Part shown: piece by piece, positions 10,384 to 19,313 of the stretch | Numbering within the stretch: position 1 is the stretch's first letter | Layout: every line of letters starts with the position of its first letter | Source: Pseudomonas benzenivorans | GTDB lineage: Bacteria; Pseudomonadota; Gammaproteobacteria; Pseudomonadales; Pseudomonadaceae | Direction: 5' to 3' | Assembly (NCBI RefSeq): GCF_033547155.1 | Contig: NZ_CP137892.1 | Span: forward strand, 3,038,001-3,102,000 | Length of the DNA: 64,000 nt | Notes under the pieces: model-generated | Told to the model about the DNA's origin: nothing | What the model saw: only the letters and a program-made list of their open reading frames with translations | The model's database searches: none | Translations under genes and position numbers: made by a program

Positions 10384-11411
10384 GCCGCGCCGTTGAAAAC
10401 CTCGACCTGACGACCCTGCTGCCCTATCTGGAAGCCCATGTCGAGGGCTTCGCGGGACCGATGCAGGTGGAAAAGTTCTCCGGCGGCCAATCCAACCCGA
10501 CGTTCAAGATCACCGCCAAGTCCGGCATCTACGTGCTGCGTCGCCAACCGCCGGGCAAGCTCCTGCCATCCGCCCATGCCGTCGACCGCGAACATCGGGT
10601 ACTCAAGGCGCTCGCCGGCACCGACGTCCCGGTGGCCCGGGTCTTCCATCTGTGCGAAGACCCTGCCGTGATCGGCTCGATGTTCTACGTCATGGAGTTT
10701 CTCGAAGGCCGGATTTTTTGGGATGCTGCCTTGCCCGAAGTCGGCAAGGACGAGCGCAGCGCGATCTACGACGAGATGAACCGGGTGCTGGTCGCCTTGC
10801 ACTCGGTCGATATCGAAAAGGTCGGATTGAGCGACTACGGCAAGCCCGGCAACTACTTCCGCCGCCAATTCGACCGTTGGAGCAGCCAGTATCGAGCCAC
10901 TGAGCTGGACCGCATTGAGCCGATGGAACAGCTGATGGCCTGGCTGGAAAGCCATATTCCCGAAGACGATGGCCGTGTTTCCCTGGTCCATGGTGACTAT
11001 CGCCTCGACAACCTGATGCTGCACCCGACCGAACCCAGGGCGATCGCCCTTCTCGACTGGGAACTCTCGACCCTGGGCCACCCATTCGCCGACCTCGGCT
11101 ACCTGTGCATGCAGATGCGCATGCCGGTGGTCGGCACGGTATCGGGCCTGCGCGGCAAGGACCTGAAGACGCTAGGGATCCCGTCCGAACGAGAATACGT
11201 CGCGACCTACTGCCAGCGGATGGGAATCGAGAAGATCGACAACTTCAGCTTCTATGTCGCCTTCAGCTTCTTCAGGCTGACCGCCATCATCCAGGGCGTT
11301 GCCAAGCGCGCGATAGACGGCAATGCCTCCAACAAAAATGCAGCCGAAATGGGCCAGTACGTTGCGCCTCTGGCCGAACTGGCGCTGGAAGCGATCGCCG
11401 AGCAGCCATGA
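10380..11411 (+). CDS. Phosphotransferase family protein (APH/LvaA-like acyl-CoA kinase)
   Basis: This is a 343-residue APH-fold kinase. The glycine-rich loop is [12 protein letters not shown], the probable lysine strand [12 protein letters not shown] follows, the catalytic loop is [12 protein letters not shown] and the metal-binding motif is [19 protein letters not shown]. In this branch the substrate is generally a hydroxyacyl-CoA rather than an aminoglycoside, as for LvaA, which phosphorylates the 4-hydroxyl of 4-hydroxyvaleryl-CoA. The start overlaps the dehydrogenase stop by 4 bases. A 10-base-stem hairpin lies 65 bases after the stop. A resistance role is unlikely given the context. Confidence 0.9.
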   Translation: MSRAVENLDLTTLLPYLEAHVEGFAGPMQVEKFSGGQSNPTFKITAKSGIYVLRRQPPGKLLPSAHAVDREHRVLKALAGTDVPVARVFHLCEDPAVIGSMFYVMEFLEGRIFWDAALPEVGKDERSAIYDEMNRVLVALHSVDIEKVGLSDYGKPGNYFRRQFDRWSSQYRATELDRIEPMEQLMAWLESHIPEDDGRVSLVHGDYRLDNLMLHPTEPRAIALLDWELSTLGHPFADLGYLCMQMRMPVVGTVSGLRGKDLKTLGIPSEREYVATYCQRMGIEKIDNFSFYVAFSFFRLTAIIQGVAKRAIDGNASNKNAAEMGQYVAPLAELALEAIAEQP

Positions 11412-11475
11412 TAGGCCGACGAGCCAACCGCGAAGGTTGACTGTGGATCATCGGCGCTGATCCCAAGCTGCGCTC

Positions 11476-11497
11476 AAGGCGTGCCGAGGCACGCCTT
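11476..11497 (+). terminator. Hairpin downstream of the catabolic operon
   Basis: AAGGCGTGCC and GGCACGCCTT form a perfect 10-base stem around GA. The following run is only TTT, so this is a weak intrinsic terminator or an mRNA-stabilising hairpin after the kinase gene. Confidence 0.5.
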
Positions 11498-11657
11498 TGG
11501 CTCGGCAAACCTTGTGGCCCGGTATCCTTCAGCGGAGCCGCGGCCACGCTCACCTCAGTCGCCGCAACACCCTCCGGTGCGCGGCAGCAGTGGTTTGCGC
11601 CGGGCGGGATCGAGTTTTCCAAGGTATGGGGCCGAGCCAGCCGTACGCCATGACGAC

Positions 11658-12383
11658 ACTTGCGTCGTCAAAAGTGTAGGAAAACGTCGTCAAAGCTGGC
11701 AATCGAATACACCGACTGGGGCTTGGTGGCGCTCATCCTGACCGGAAACTCGCAGGCGTAGATGGCGCGCTAGCATGGCCACGCTCAGGCTGGCGAAGAA
11801 GACTCGGCGCATGGCGAACCTCCGTCGTTCGGCCGCAGCCAAACACAGTGTCTTCTATTGTTAGATGGTTAAATTTTGATCAGCGCCCAGGATTGGCGCT
11901 TTGCAGATCGAGCCATAAAATATTCAGATCATGCCACTACCGCGCAGCCGGCTAAGGGCCTTGCTGGAGGATCATGACAATGCGAGTTCAGCGGCTCTGT
12001 ACCTCACCCAATCAGTCGCGTGGACATTCGCGATGACATCCTTCGTCCATGGCATCGCCCTGCTGGGCTTCGAAGACTTCGCGCTCGCTCAAGGGCTGGA
12101 TCCACGCGCCACTCTGGCCGAGATCGGCTTACCCTGCGATGCCAAGGATGGGGTGATCTCCGGCGTGCAATTCAACACCCTGCTGGAGCTGTGCGCGCGG
12201 CGCTCGGCAAACCCTCTATTTGGCCTACAGCTCGGTCTGCAGCAAGGCGCGCAGGCCCTGGGCAACCTGTGGTACGCAATTCAGAATGCCGGCTCGGTGG
12301 GCGAAGCGCTGCAGGTCTTGATCCAGTACTTCCATGTCCACAGCAATGGCGCGCAGCTCCAACTCGAATGTCACGGCGGATAC
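11658..12383. repeat. Direct repeat copy B (small divergent frame plus AraC 5' region)
   Basis: This is the longer partner of 6,492-7,109. It carries the frameshifted small reading frame, the shared intergenic sequence, and the first ~350 bases of the intact AraC gene. The stretch CATGGCGAACCTCCGTCGTTCGGCCGCAGCCAAAC-like core around 11,810-11,845 differs by only one base between the two copies, the strongest conservation in the repeat. Confidence 0.9.
11668..11812 (-). pseudogene. Frameshifted copy of the 48-residue small protein gene
   Basis: The start (MRRVFFASLSVAML) and GGAGG ribosome-binding site match the intact frame at 6,502-6,648, but this copy is 145 bases instead of 147. Two bases are missing near 11,770, so the frame shifts after about 14 codons. 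The sequence beyond the shift still matches copy A in the original frame. It is either a pseudogene or evidence that the frame in copy A is not under coding constraint. Confidence 0.6.
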
Positions 12384-13070
12384 GCAAGGCTCATGTACGA
12401 GGTGACGGATGGGGAGGCCCACTCGGTCCGTCAAACCGTTGAGCTGGCCATAGGGATAAGCGCCCATCTGATGCAAGGTCTGCTGCAGCATGCGTGGCAG
12501 CCACACAGCTTGCAGCTCAGGCATTCGCCCGTCGCAGAGCCCAGCGCCTACTGCCGCCTGCTGGGAATCACGCCCCACTTCAACAACTCGGTCAATGCCT
12601 GGGTATTCGACGAGAGGCTGCTGAATATCCCCCTCAGCACCGCAGACCAGAGGCTCCGCCAACTGGTTCGGGAGCATCTCGACGAACTGGCGCGGATCAC
12701 CCTGCAGGAACTGCCCAGCTATGTGCAGAAGCTGTTGCGCACCTGGCTTCCCCATGGCCAGGTGTGCATTGAACAGGTCGCCGCGCACATGCAACTCAGC
12801 CCCCGTTCCCTGCAGCGCTACCTACGGGCGCAAAACACCAGTTTTCAGGCGTTGCTGGACGACACGCGACAAGCACTGGCCACACGTTACCTGCGTGAAT
12901 CATCACTCAGCCTGACGCAACTTGCCGGGCTTCTCGGCTACGCCGATCTCAGCACCTTCTCCCGAGCTTTCAAGCGCTGGAATGGCATAAGCCCGCAGCA
13001 GTGGAAACACCACCAGCAATCCTCGCCAGCCGCTGTTTCAAGAGCAGTGCCAGACCGCCACGGCGAGTAG
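12033..13070 (+). CDS. AraC family transcriptional regulator (Arabinose_bd-type N-terminal domain)
   Basis: This is a 345-residue regulator. The N-terminal ~190 residues resemble the Arabinose_bd-type ligand domain found in OruR/ArgR-like AraC proteins. The C-terminal DNA-binding domain has two helix-turn-helix units, around IEQVAAHMQLSPRSLQRYL (246-264) and FSRAFKRWNGISPQQW (309-324). I chose the ATG at 12,033 because it aligns with the start of its paralogue at 13,077 and with the remnant at 6,869; an upstream ATG at 11,931 is in frame. It is followed after 6 bases by a second regulator of the same family. The effector is unknown. Confidence 0.9.
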   Translation: MTSFVHGIALLGFEDFALAQGLDPRATLAEIGLPCDAKDGVISGVQFNTLLELCARRSANPLFGLQLGLQQGAQALGNLWYAIQNAGSVGEALQVLIQYFHVHSNGAQLQLECHGGYARLMYEVTDGEAHSVRQTVELAIGISAHLMQGLLQHAWQPHSLQLRHSPVAEPSAYCRLLGITPHFNNSVNAWVFDERLLNIPLSTADQRLRQLVREHLDELARITLQELPSYVQKLLRTWLPHGQVCIEQVAAHMQLSPRSLQRYLRAQNTSFQALLDDTRQALATRYLRESSLSLTQLAGLLGYADLSTFSRAFKRWNGISPQQWKHHQQSSPAAVSRAVPDRHGE

Positions 13071-13076
13071 CAGATC

Positions 13077-14153
13077 ATGTCCTTTAATCCGTTCGTCCGC
13101 GCCCTCAGCCTCATCGGCTTCGCCGAGTTTGCCACCCAGCAAGGGCTCAATCCGGTGGACATGCTGCGTCGTGCCGCACTGCCGCAGCAGAGCCTAGAGC
13201 GACACGACGGCATCATTGCCTTCCGGCGCTACTGTGCGCTGCTGGATATCTGCCAACGCCAGTCGGGCAACACGCTGTTCGGCTTGCAGCTCGGGCTCTT
13301 CCAAGGCGTCAATGTATTCGGCGAACTGCTCTATCTAATTCGCAATGCACGGACGGTCGCCGAAGCCCTGGACGAGCTTCGAGATCATTACGCGCTCTAC
13401 AACGGCGCAGCATATATAGGCCTCGATATCGACGGCGATACCGCGACCCTCAGCTACCGGGTAACCGAGCTGGACCTGCCCGGCCTGCCGCAAGCAGAAG
13501 AACTGGCTTGTGCTGTAGGTGTGCAGTTACTGCGTGCTCTGATAGGCGATAGTTGGCGGCCAGAGGCTATCCTGCTAAGGCACCCTGCTCTGCAGGACGA
13601 GGCAAGCTATCGGCAAGCGCTCGGATTTCTGCCTAGCTTTTCGGCGCACTGCAGTGGCTTTCAATTTTCGACCTCTGCACTCTCGTTGCCGCTGAGCACC
13701 GCTGATACCAGGCTGCAGCAACTGATCGTTGAGCACATGAAGAGAATGGAGCGCCTATCGGCTGACGACCTGGCCAGCTACGTCAAAGTACTGCTCCGCC
13801 ATCTGCTCCCCAGCGGCCGCGCCACCGTCGAAAAGGTCGCCGACTGCATGGCCTACAACACCCGCACCTTGCAGCGTCGCCTGAGCCAAGAAGGCACGTC
13901 CTTTCAGCAACTGCTCGATGAAACACGCCAGGACATGGCGTGCCACTACCTCGAAGACCCGTTTATCAGCATGACACAAATGTCAGGGCTACTGGGGTAC
14001 TCCAACCAGAGTGGATTCTGTCGAGCATTCAACCGCTGGTTCCAAGTCACTCCCCTGGCGTGGCAAAAGCGCAACAGCCCCAACCAACAACCACGCCTGC
14101 TGCGCGACTCCCGTCTGAATACCCTGCATAGACGATCCGAGGGCGACAATTGA
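13077..14153 (+). CDS. AraC family transcriptional regulator, tandem paralogue
   Basis: This 358-residue AraC protein has the same architecture as its upstream neighbour: an Arabinose_bd-like N-terminal domain beginning MSFNPFVRALSLIGFAEF and a C-terminal double helix-turn-helix with LQRRLSQEGTSFQQLLDET and FCRAFNRWFQVTPLAW. The two proteins align along their length but are clearly diverged, so this is an old tandem duplication. The 6-base gap implies co-transcription. The target genes are unknown; the surrounding catabolic genes and the chemoreceptor are candidates. Confidence 0.9.
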   Translation: MSFNPFVRALSLIGFAEFATQQGLNPVDMLRRAALPQQSLERHDGIIAFRRYCALLDICQRQSGNTLFGLQLGLFQGVNVFGELLYLIRNARTVAEALDELRDHYALYNGAAYIGLDIDGDTATLSYRVTELDLPGLPQAEELACAVGVQLLRALIGDSWRPEAILLRHPALQDEASYRQALGFLPSFSAHCSGFQFSTSALSLPLSTADTRLQQLIVEHMKRMERLSADDLASYVKVLLRHLLPSGRATVEKVADCMAYNTRTLQRRLSQEGTSFQQLLDETRQDMACHYLEDPFISMTQMSGLLGYSNQSGFCRAFNRWFQVTPLAWQKRNSPNQQPRLLRDSRLNTLHRRSEGDN

Positions 14154-14651
14154 TGGGTGGCAAGAACCGTAGTTGCACGGCCGGAGCAAGTGCTGAAAGC
14201 TGACTTGGACTGTGTGCCGCTCCGGGATCTTTGCGACAAGATTAGGCAAGTCGGAAACTGTTACTCCTCGCTGCAACAGGGAGCGATCTTGACGGGTAGC
14301 TTCTACACAATCCAGACACGAGACCGCACGACCACAGCCCCCTGATCGACTACCTGCCCCTCCACCAGCGCTCACACCGATAAAAAGAAAAGTTCTTCTA
14401 TTGCCTCAGGGCTTTGGCAGGGTTCGTGCTTTAGTGGTCATATGACCAAGTCAAACGACCAACACTCGAAGGACAGACTTGCCCTTGATCCTTGGCAAGA
14501 GCATTGAGCACATCGCCAGCGCCAACAGCCTTGGCCATCGGCCTAGTCTCTGAATTGGGCATGAACCTGAGGAGGCACAGAAGCCAAAGGGTACCGAGCA
14601 GCCTTATGTCGTCAGCAACACATCGCGGGAAACGTCCCAAAGGAGCCAGCC
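14154..14651. other. 498-base intergenic region upstream of the chemoreceptor
   Basis: I see no convincing gene here. Short frames on both strands lack ribosome-binding sites and recognisable content. The region holds an AT-rich patch at 14,378-14,402 and a perfect 14-base palindrome at 14,435-14,448, and it ends with the AAAGGAG ribosome-binding site of the chemoreceptor. Confidence 0.5.
14435..14448. promoter_or_regulatory. Perfect palindrome TGGTCATATGACCA, candidate operator
   Basis: This is a 14-base perfect inverted repeat about 200 bases upstream of the chemoreceptor start. Its TGGT-N6-ACCA form resembles operators of GntR/FadR-type regulators. No GntR gene is in this part of the window, so the regulator would have to be encoded elsewhere. 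Confidence 0.45.
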
Positions 14652-16616
14652 TTGCATTACCTCTCTCACCTCCTGCTCAACCTTAGCGTCCGCAAAAAGC
14701 TGCTTGCGGGTTTCAGCCTGATCCTGGCAATCACCTTGTGCGTCGTCGGGATCAGCCTTTCCGTACTCGACACCACGCAGAGTCGTTTCGAAGACCTGCT
14801 CGCGGTCAATGAGATCGATACAAAGCTGAGCGAAGCCCAGTTGAATGAGAAGAACTTCATTCTGAAGGGAGATGCCCAGTACCTGAAAAAAGCCCTGGCT
14901 CTGGCCGATGAGGTTTGGGCCCAGGCCGAAATGGTCGAGAAGCGCCTGCAGCTACCCGAGAACAAAGCGCTCATGCAGCAGATCCAGGCGGAGGTGATCG
15001 GCTACCGTGAAAAATTAGTCAGCCTTAATAAAGCCACTGCGGCAAAACAGGCAGCCCAAAAAGCTATGGAGAGTTCCGCTCGTACAGCATTCGATCAGTT
15101 CGAGAAGCTAGATGAGATGCTCAAGCAGGCCGCTGCCAAGCAGATACGCATGGCCGGAGACCCTACCGCCGTCCGCTTGCTCGAAAGCGCGAACCAGGCC
15201 AATGAGATGGCGATGGAGCTGCATGACGTACGCCGTGTCGAGAAGGACTTCATCATGCATAAGGCGGCGGGCGATGCAGACCAGGTACAAGAGTACTTTT
15301 CCATGCTCGATTACACCGGGACGCTCTTGCTTGGCGAGCTCGATGACCCGACAGCCCGAGCCGACCTTGAGAACGCCCTCGGCCAGCTATCCAGCTACCG
15401 CGAGCAATTCGCCGTGCTCCGGCAGAACCTGGAAAACCTCGATACCACAGAACAGCAGATGGCCGAGCGCGCACGCCTGGTTGCAGCTTCATCAAGCAAG
15501 TCCCTGGAGCTGCAACTCGAAATGCTGCGGAGCGAGGCCGTCCAGGCCCGTACTCTGCTGGTCGGAGCAGCCGTCATAGCTTTCCTGTCCGGTCTGCTCT
15601 GTGCGCTATTGGTTACCCAGCTGATCGTTGGCCCACTACAGCGCGTAGTTGGGATCGCACGCAAGGTGGCTGGCGGCGACCTGACCGAAGATATCCATAG
15701 CGAGCGCCGTGACGAACTGGGATTGCTCATGCAGGCCATACAGGACATGACCAGGAGCCTGCGTGATCTGCTTGGAAGGTTGAGTGGGGGGGTTGCCCAA
15801 CTGGCCATAGCTGCCGACGGATTGTCGGGAATAACCAAGCAAACCAGCGACGGCGCGACAGCACAGCGCATAGAAATCGAGCAGGCAGTCACCGCGATGT
15901 GCGAGATGGTCGCCACCGTGCAGGATGTGGCGCGCAATGCAGAGTTCGCTGCGGGCTCTGCGCGCCAGGCCGATCAGCAAACCCATGAAGGTGGGCTGAC
16001 AGTTCAGCATGCCATCCAGTACACAGAACAATTAGCCTGCGCCGTTGAGAAGTCCGCCGAGGCAATTGGCCGCCTGAAGGACGACAGCGCCAACATAGGT
16101 ACGGTTCTCGACGTCATCAAAGGCATTGCAGAGCAGACCAACCTGCTGGCGCTCAATGCGGCGATTGAAGCGGCCCGCGCTGGCGAGGCCGGCCGGGGTT
16201 TTGCCGTCGTCGCCGACGAAGTACGTGCCCTGGCGCGACGCACCCAGGAGTCTACGGCACAGATCCAGCACCTGATCGTCACCCTGCAGAGCGGCGCGCA
16301 AAGCGCTGTAGTGACAATGGAAGAGAGTCGCACCATGGCCAGTGACACTGTATCGGCTGCGCGGCAGGCGGGGGCTGCGCTAGCTGCCATCGACCAGGCG
16401 GTGTCGCAAATTCAGCAACTGAACCAGCAGATTGCCACAGCGGCAGAGCAGCAAAGCGCCGTCGCAGATGAGATCAACCGAAGCGTCACCAATATCCGCG
16501 ATGTCGCTGAGCAGGCCGCGGCATCAAGCGAAGAAACCTCGGCGGCCAGTGCCGATCTGGCTCGTTTAGGCGGTGAAATGAAGCAACTAGTAGAGCGTTT
16601 CCATTTGTCAGCGTAG
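14652..16616 (+). CDS. Methyl-accepting chemotaxis protein with helical bimodular (HBM) sensor domain
   Basis: This is a 654-residue chemoreceptor. TM1 is at about 17-39, a ~260-residue periplasmic all-helical sensor follows, TM2 is at about 301-325, then HAMP and a cytoplasmic signalling domain with the hairpin tip [20 protein letters not shown]. The sensor contains two copies of an EK-F motif ([10 protein letters not shown] at 65-74 and [13 protein letters not shown] at 196-208), typical of HBM sensors such as McpS and McpQ that detect TCA-cycle acids. The start is a TTG at 14,652 with AAAGGAG 6-7 bases upstream. There is no C-terminal CheR-binding pentapeptide. The ligand is likely a small organic acid, by family analogy only. 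Confidence 0.92.
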   Translation: MHYLSHLLLNLSVRKKLLAGFSLILAITLCVVGISLSVLDTTQSRFEDLLAVNEIDTKLSEAQLNEKNFILKGDAQYLKKALALADEVWAQAEMVEKRLQLPENKALMQQIQAEVIGYREKLVSLNKATAAKQAAQKAMESSARTAFDQFEKLDEMLKQAAAKQIRMAGDPTAVRLLESANQANEMAMELHDVRRVEKDFIMHKAAGDADQVQEYFSMLDYTGTLLLGELDDPTARADLENALGQLSSYREQFAVLRQNLENLDTTEQQMAERARLVAASSSKSLELQLEMLRSEAVQARTLLVGAAVIAFLSGLLCALLVTQLIVGPLQRVVGIARKVAGGDLTEDIHSERRDELGLLMQAIQDMTRSLRDLLGRLSGGVAQLAIAADGLSGITKQTSDGATAQRIEIEQAVTAMCEMVATVQDVARNAEFAAGSARQADQQTHEGGLTVQHAIQYTEQLACAVEKSAEAIGRLKDDSANIGTVLDVIKGIAEQTNLLALNAAIEAARAGEAGRGFAVVADEVRALARRTQESTAQIQHLIVTLQSGAQSAVVTMEESRTMASDTVSAARQAGAALAAIDQAVSQIQQLNQQIATAAEQQSAVADEINRSVTNIRDVAEQAAASSEETSAASADLARLGGEMKQLVERFHLSA

Positions 16617-16666
16617 AGAGACCTTCAGAAAAAGTGCTCCTGACCAATCAACGGAAGTGTATTGCT

Positions 16667-16909
16667 ATGACCACAACTTTTTATGTTCGCACCCAGTACG
16701 ACGGGAAAGACCACAGATCTGTAGAGGAAATTTATTTTTACGATGAGGATGGGGAGGAACAGGTTGATCAGAGGATCACAGAACTCTGTATTGATATCAC
16801 CACCTGTGCCGACCAAGGCGTTGATACATGGTTTTTTATTAGAGAACAGGTTGAGGTTCGCCTGATGAAGGCCGGCATCCCCTATCACGAAGTTCAATTT
16901 GAAGAGTAG
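16667..16909 (+). CDS. Hypothetical protein, 80 residues
   Basis: This is a small acidic protein starting MTTTFYVRTQYDGKDHRSVE and ending PYHEVQFEE, with no signal peptide or membrane segment. I do not recognise a family. A GGAAG sequence lies about 12 bases upstream of the ATG at 16,667, further than ideal. It follows the chemoreceptor by 50 bases on the same strand and could be in the same transcript. Its base composition is noticeably more AT-rich than the core genes, consistent with acquired DNA. Confidence 0.6.
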   Translation: MTTTFYVRTQYDGKDHRSVEEIYFYDEDGEEQVDQRITELCIDITTCADQGVDTWFFIREQVEVRLMKAGIPYHEVQFEE

Positions 16910-17087
16910 CCCCAGATAGACGAGTCGACTGGGGTTCGGTTTCGTGCGAGCAGCACCGTAAGGCAAGGACAGCATCCGCGATTACTGTGGCGATAACAAA
17001 CACCGGGTAATCGCCAACATGGTCGTGATAGTAACTAATGCAGATCCTGTTCTTGTTGTGAAGCCTAACCTATTTTTTAGAGAGCCT

Positions 17088-17960
17088 ATGTACCGAGTTT
17101 GCTTGATTCTGTTTCTGCTAGTGGCGAGTCATCTCGCCCATGCGGCCTGCTCGCAGGACATACTGGTGCCCTTCAGTTCGCTAGGAGTCGATCAATCGCG
17201 GAGCGCAGGTGTCCGTACAGGACTATCAATCACTTACCTGGAAGAGGTGAGCCGGCGCAGTGGTTGTCGATTCGTGTATATGGATACGCCGCGCGCCAGA
17301 GCCTGGTTGATGTTTTCGCGCGGCGAAGCTGGTCTAGTGCTTAGCGCTGTTCATCGTAGTGAGCGTGACCAGTCAGGTGAGTTCTACAGCCAAAACGTGC
17401 GAGAAGGTGTTACCCTTGTCAGTCTCAAAGCACACCCGCTGAACTTGAACTCCCGGGAAGACATTCTCGCATCGGGATTGATCTTCTCGTTCATCCGCGG
17501 GCATCACTATGGCCCCAAAACAGCTGAGCTCATAAGTACCCTGACGACAAGCAGGCGAGCGACACTGGCCAGCGACCCTGAGACGATGCTCCGGATGCTC
17601 AAGGCCGGCAGGATCAACGGCGCAATCGTCCTTGCTTCGGCTATCACCACTGACGCTCAACAATTAGGTATTGATGAACAGCTGACAGGCATAGGCATTA
17701 CGGATCTGGACTGGGCCACTACAGGTCTTTATATGAGTAAATACCTGCCGCAGGAAGACAAACAGCTGCTCGCTCGCACCTTTACTGAGTTAAACGACGA
17801 AGACTTCTATATTGGCCTTGCCCAAAACCAACTGGATGATCTGCCTGTCTGGATGCAATCCAGCATCCATCTAGATCATCAGCTCCCGCGCTACCCAGCC
17901 GGACGCATATTGCCGCCAGCAACAGTCAATAAGCCACTGCGGCACGCGCTCAGCAGATAG
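17088..17960 (+). CDS. Periplasmic substrate-binding protein-like (SBP_bac_3/amino-acid-binding fold), orphan
   Basis: This 290-residue protein has a signal peptide (MYRVCLILFLLVASHLAHA) followed by features of the type-3 solute-binding fold: an opening strand DILVPFSSLGVD, a YLEEVSRRSGCRF helix, the FYSQNVREGVTLVSL hinge strand, and a second lobe with a repeated kinase-like LLRML helix. No permease or ATPase gene is adjacent, so it may feed a sensor or be an orphan receptor rather than a transporter component. The start at 17,088 was chosen for the signal peptide; an in-frame codon at 17,019 lacks support. The ligand is unknown. Confidence 0.75.
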   Translation: MYRVCLILFLLVASHLAHAACSQDILVPFSSLGVDQSRSAGVRTGLSITYLEEVSRRSGCRFVYMDTPRARAWLMFSRGEAGLVLSAVHRSERDQSGEFYSQNVREGVTLVSLKAHPLNLNSREDILASGLIFSFIRGHHYGPKTAELISTLTTSRRATLASDPETMLRMLKAGRINGAIVLASAITTDAQQLGIDEQLTGIGITDLDWATTGLYMSKYLPQEDKQLLARTFTELNDEDFYIGLAQNQLDDLPVWMQSSIHLDHQLPRYPAGRILPPATVNKPLRHALSR

Positions 17961-18096
17961 CAGGTGTGCCCTCTTCAGGGGACACGTGCCCCATTCCAGA
18001 TCATGGCGGCGCTGCAAAGACTATGCTGCATTGCAGTTGGTCTGAACTGCATTCGTAGCGCAGTCTGGCCTCGACACAACGGGGTGCTGTAGGGTT

Positions 18097-18957
18097 CTAC
18101 CCCATTTCCACGGACGGTTTGAAAAGGGCTGAAAACTTCAGATCTTGCCGGGCGACTCTACGACGCATTCGTGGGTTATGAAACCGCTCGATGTAGTCGA
18201 ATAGATCCGCCCGTGCTTCATCACGAGTTCGATACGACTGATGGACAACGCGCTCACGCTTGAGCTGACCGAAGAAGCCTTCACAGGCAGCGTTGTCGCC
18301 GCAATGCCCGACGGCACTCATGCTGCAGACCAGCGTGTTGCGATTCAGGAAGCGCTGGTAGTCAGCACTGGTAAATTGACTACCGCGATCCGAATGCAGG
18401 ATCACCGACCAGTCACCCTGGCGCTGCCAGATCGCCATCTCCACCGCTCGAATCACCATCTGCCGATCCTGGCGGTGATGCATCGACCAGCCGATCACCA
18501 GCTTGCTGTACAAGTCGAGCACCACGCATAGGAAGAGCTTGCCTTCCAGTGTGGCTATTTCCGTGATGTCCGTGACCCACTTGCGCTCCGGTTCCTGCGC
18601 GGTGAAGTCGCGCTCCAGCAGGTTTTTCACGCCTGCTGGACGGCCGCTGGCGACTCTTCCAAAGCCACGCTTCTTCCGGCGTGGCCAGCCTTGAATTCGC
18701 TCAGCTGCCATCAGGCGAGCAACGCGGTTCAGGCTGACGGTTTCGCCCTCGTCGAGCAGATCCTCGTGCATCCGCGGCGCGCCGATAACACCACGGCTGT
18801 CTTCGTGAATCTCCCGAATGCGCCTCACCAGACGCGCATTCTCTTGAGCACGTGGGCTTGGATCGCGATCCTGCCAGGCGTAATAGCCACTGGCAGAAAC
18901 CTTCAAGCAACGGCACATCAGTCGTACCGGGTACTCGTTGCGGCAGCGCTGGATCAC
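18097..18957 (-). CDS. IS3-family transposase OrfB (DDE catalytic domain)
   Basis: This 286-residue protein has the HTH_21-like N-terminal part ([30 protein letters not shown]) and an rve integrase core. The catalytic residues appear in VTDITE (first Asp), [10 protein letters not shown] (second Asp) and [12 protein letters not shown] (Glu). The start is GTG at 18,957, overlapping the OrfA stop by 4 bases. In IS3 elements an OrfAB fusion is normally made by programmed -1 frameshifting; OrfB alone can also be produced. All catalytic residues are present, so the element looks active. Confidence 0.92.
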   Translation of the reverse strand: MIQRCRNEYPVRLMCRCLKVSASGYYAWQDRDPSPRAQENARLVRRIREIHEDSRGVIGAPRMHEDLLDEGETVSLNRVARLMAAERIQGWPRRKKRGFGRVASGRPAGVKNLLERDFTAQEPERKWVTDITEIATLEGKLFLCVVLDLYSKLVIGWSMHHRQDRQMVIRAVEMAIWQRQGDWSVILHSDRGSQFTSADYQRFLNRNTLVCSMSAVGHCGDNAACEGFFGQLKRERVVHQSYRTRDEARADLFDYIERFHNPRMRRRVARQDLKFSALFKPSVEMG

Positions 18958-19256
18958 CGTGTACCGCTCGATGACTCCTTGGCAAAGTACGCTGCCGCGT
19001 CTCTTAAAAAATCACGTTCCTTGGTCACTCGGGCCAACTCACGCTTGAGGTGGGCCAGCTCCTCATCTCGCGGGCTACCTGTGCCGGGAAAGGCCTTTTC
19101 TGTGCCTGGCTGCGCCTCTCGAATCCAGCGCGTGAGCAGGTTCGGAGCCACACCAATCTCTAGGGCCACTTGTCGACAGCTCGCCCCTGAACGACGAACC
19201 AACTCGATGGCTTCCCGCTTGAATTCAGGACTGTATTTCTTGCGCTTCATGAACAC
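18954..19256 (-). CDS. IS3-family transposase OrfA (helix-turn-helix subunit)
   Basis: This 100-residue protein begins [20 protein letters not shown] with the HTH motif around [19 protein letters not shown], followed by a leucine-zipper-like stretch ([20 protein letters not shown]). This is the DNA-binding half of the IS3 transposase, which recognises the terminal repeats. It ends 4 bases into the OrfB frame. Confidence 0.9.
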   Translation of the reverse strand: MFMKRKKYSPEFKREAIELVRRSGASCRQVALEIGVAPNLLTRWIREAQPGTEKAFPGTGSPRDEELAHLKRELARVTKERDFLRDAAAYFAKESSSGTR

Positions 19257-19313
19257 TCCTTCAGCTCGGTGTGAGCTTACTCGAAAGTGTCCGTGTTAAC
19301 GGGGTAGAACCCC

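Larger units (their letters stand above)
11412..12032. other. 621-base intergenic region: terminator-like hairpin, frameshifted small frame and AraC upstream region
   Basis: The first 250 bases hold a strong hairpin and otherwise nothing I recognise. From 11,658 the sequence is repeat copy B: the broken small frame at 11,668-11,812 and the AraC upstream region, with an AT-rich stretch around 11,850-11,925 that could hold promoters. An in-frame ATG at 11,931 could extend the AraC protein by 34 residues, but the homologous position in copy A runs into a stop, so I treat it as non-coding. Confidence 0.5.
18092..19312 (-). mobile_element. IS3-family insertion sequence, about 1.22 kb
   Basis: The ends are imperfect inverted repeats sharing GGGTTCTACCCC and then CACGGAC and TTT over about 29 bases. 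The left end is at 18,092 and the right end at 19,312. Inside are two leftward frames, OrfA and OrfB, both intact, with the DDE transposase split typical of IS3. I see no clear 3-5 base target duplication, so the outer edges could be off by a few bases or flanking DNA has been lost. It interrupts the 5' end of a tyrosine integrase gene. Confidence 0.85.

Noticed and set aside
11931..12032. N-terminal extension of the AraC protein from the ATG at 11,931
   Set aside because: The equivalent frame in repeat copy A is closed by a stop, and the tandem paralogue begins at the position equivalent to 12,033. The extension is treated as non-coding.
14157..14345. A 62-codon plus-strand frame starting at GTG in the gap after the second AraC gene
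   Set aside because: No ribosome-binding site and no recognisable content.
17964..17985. Hairpin GTGTGCCC/GGGGACAC after the binding-protein gene as a terminator
   Set aside because: The stem contains a mismatch and no U-tract follows, so it is not a credible intrinsic terminator.
18060..18091. Residual integrase N-terminus left of the IS element
   Set aside because: Translation of the flank in all frames gives no arm-binding-domain-like sequence, so no second integrase fragment is claimed.
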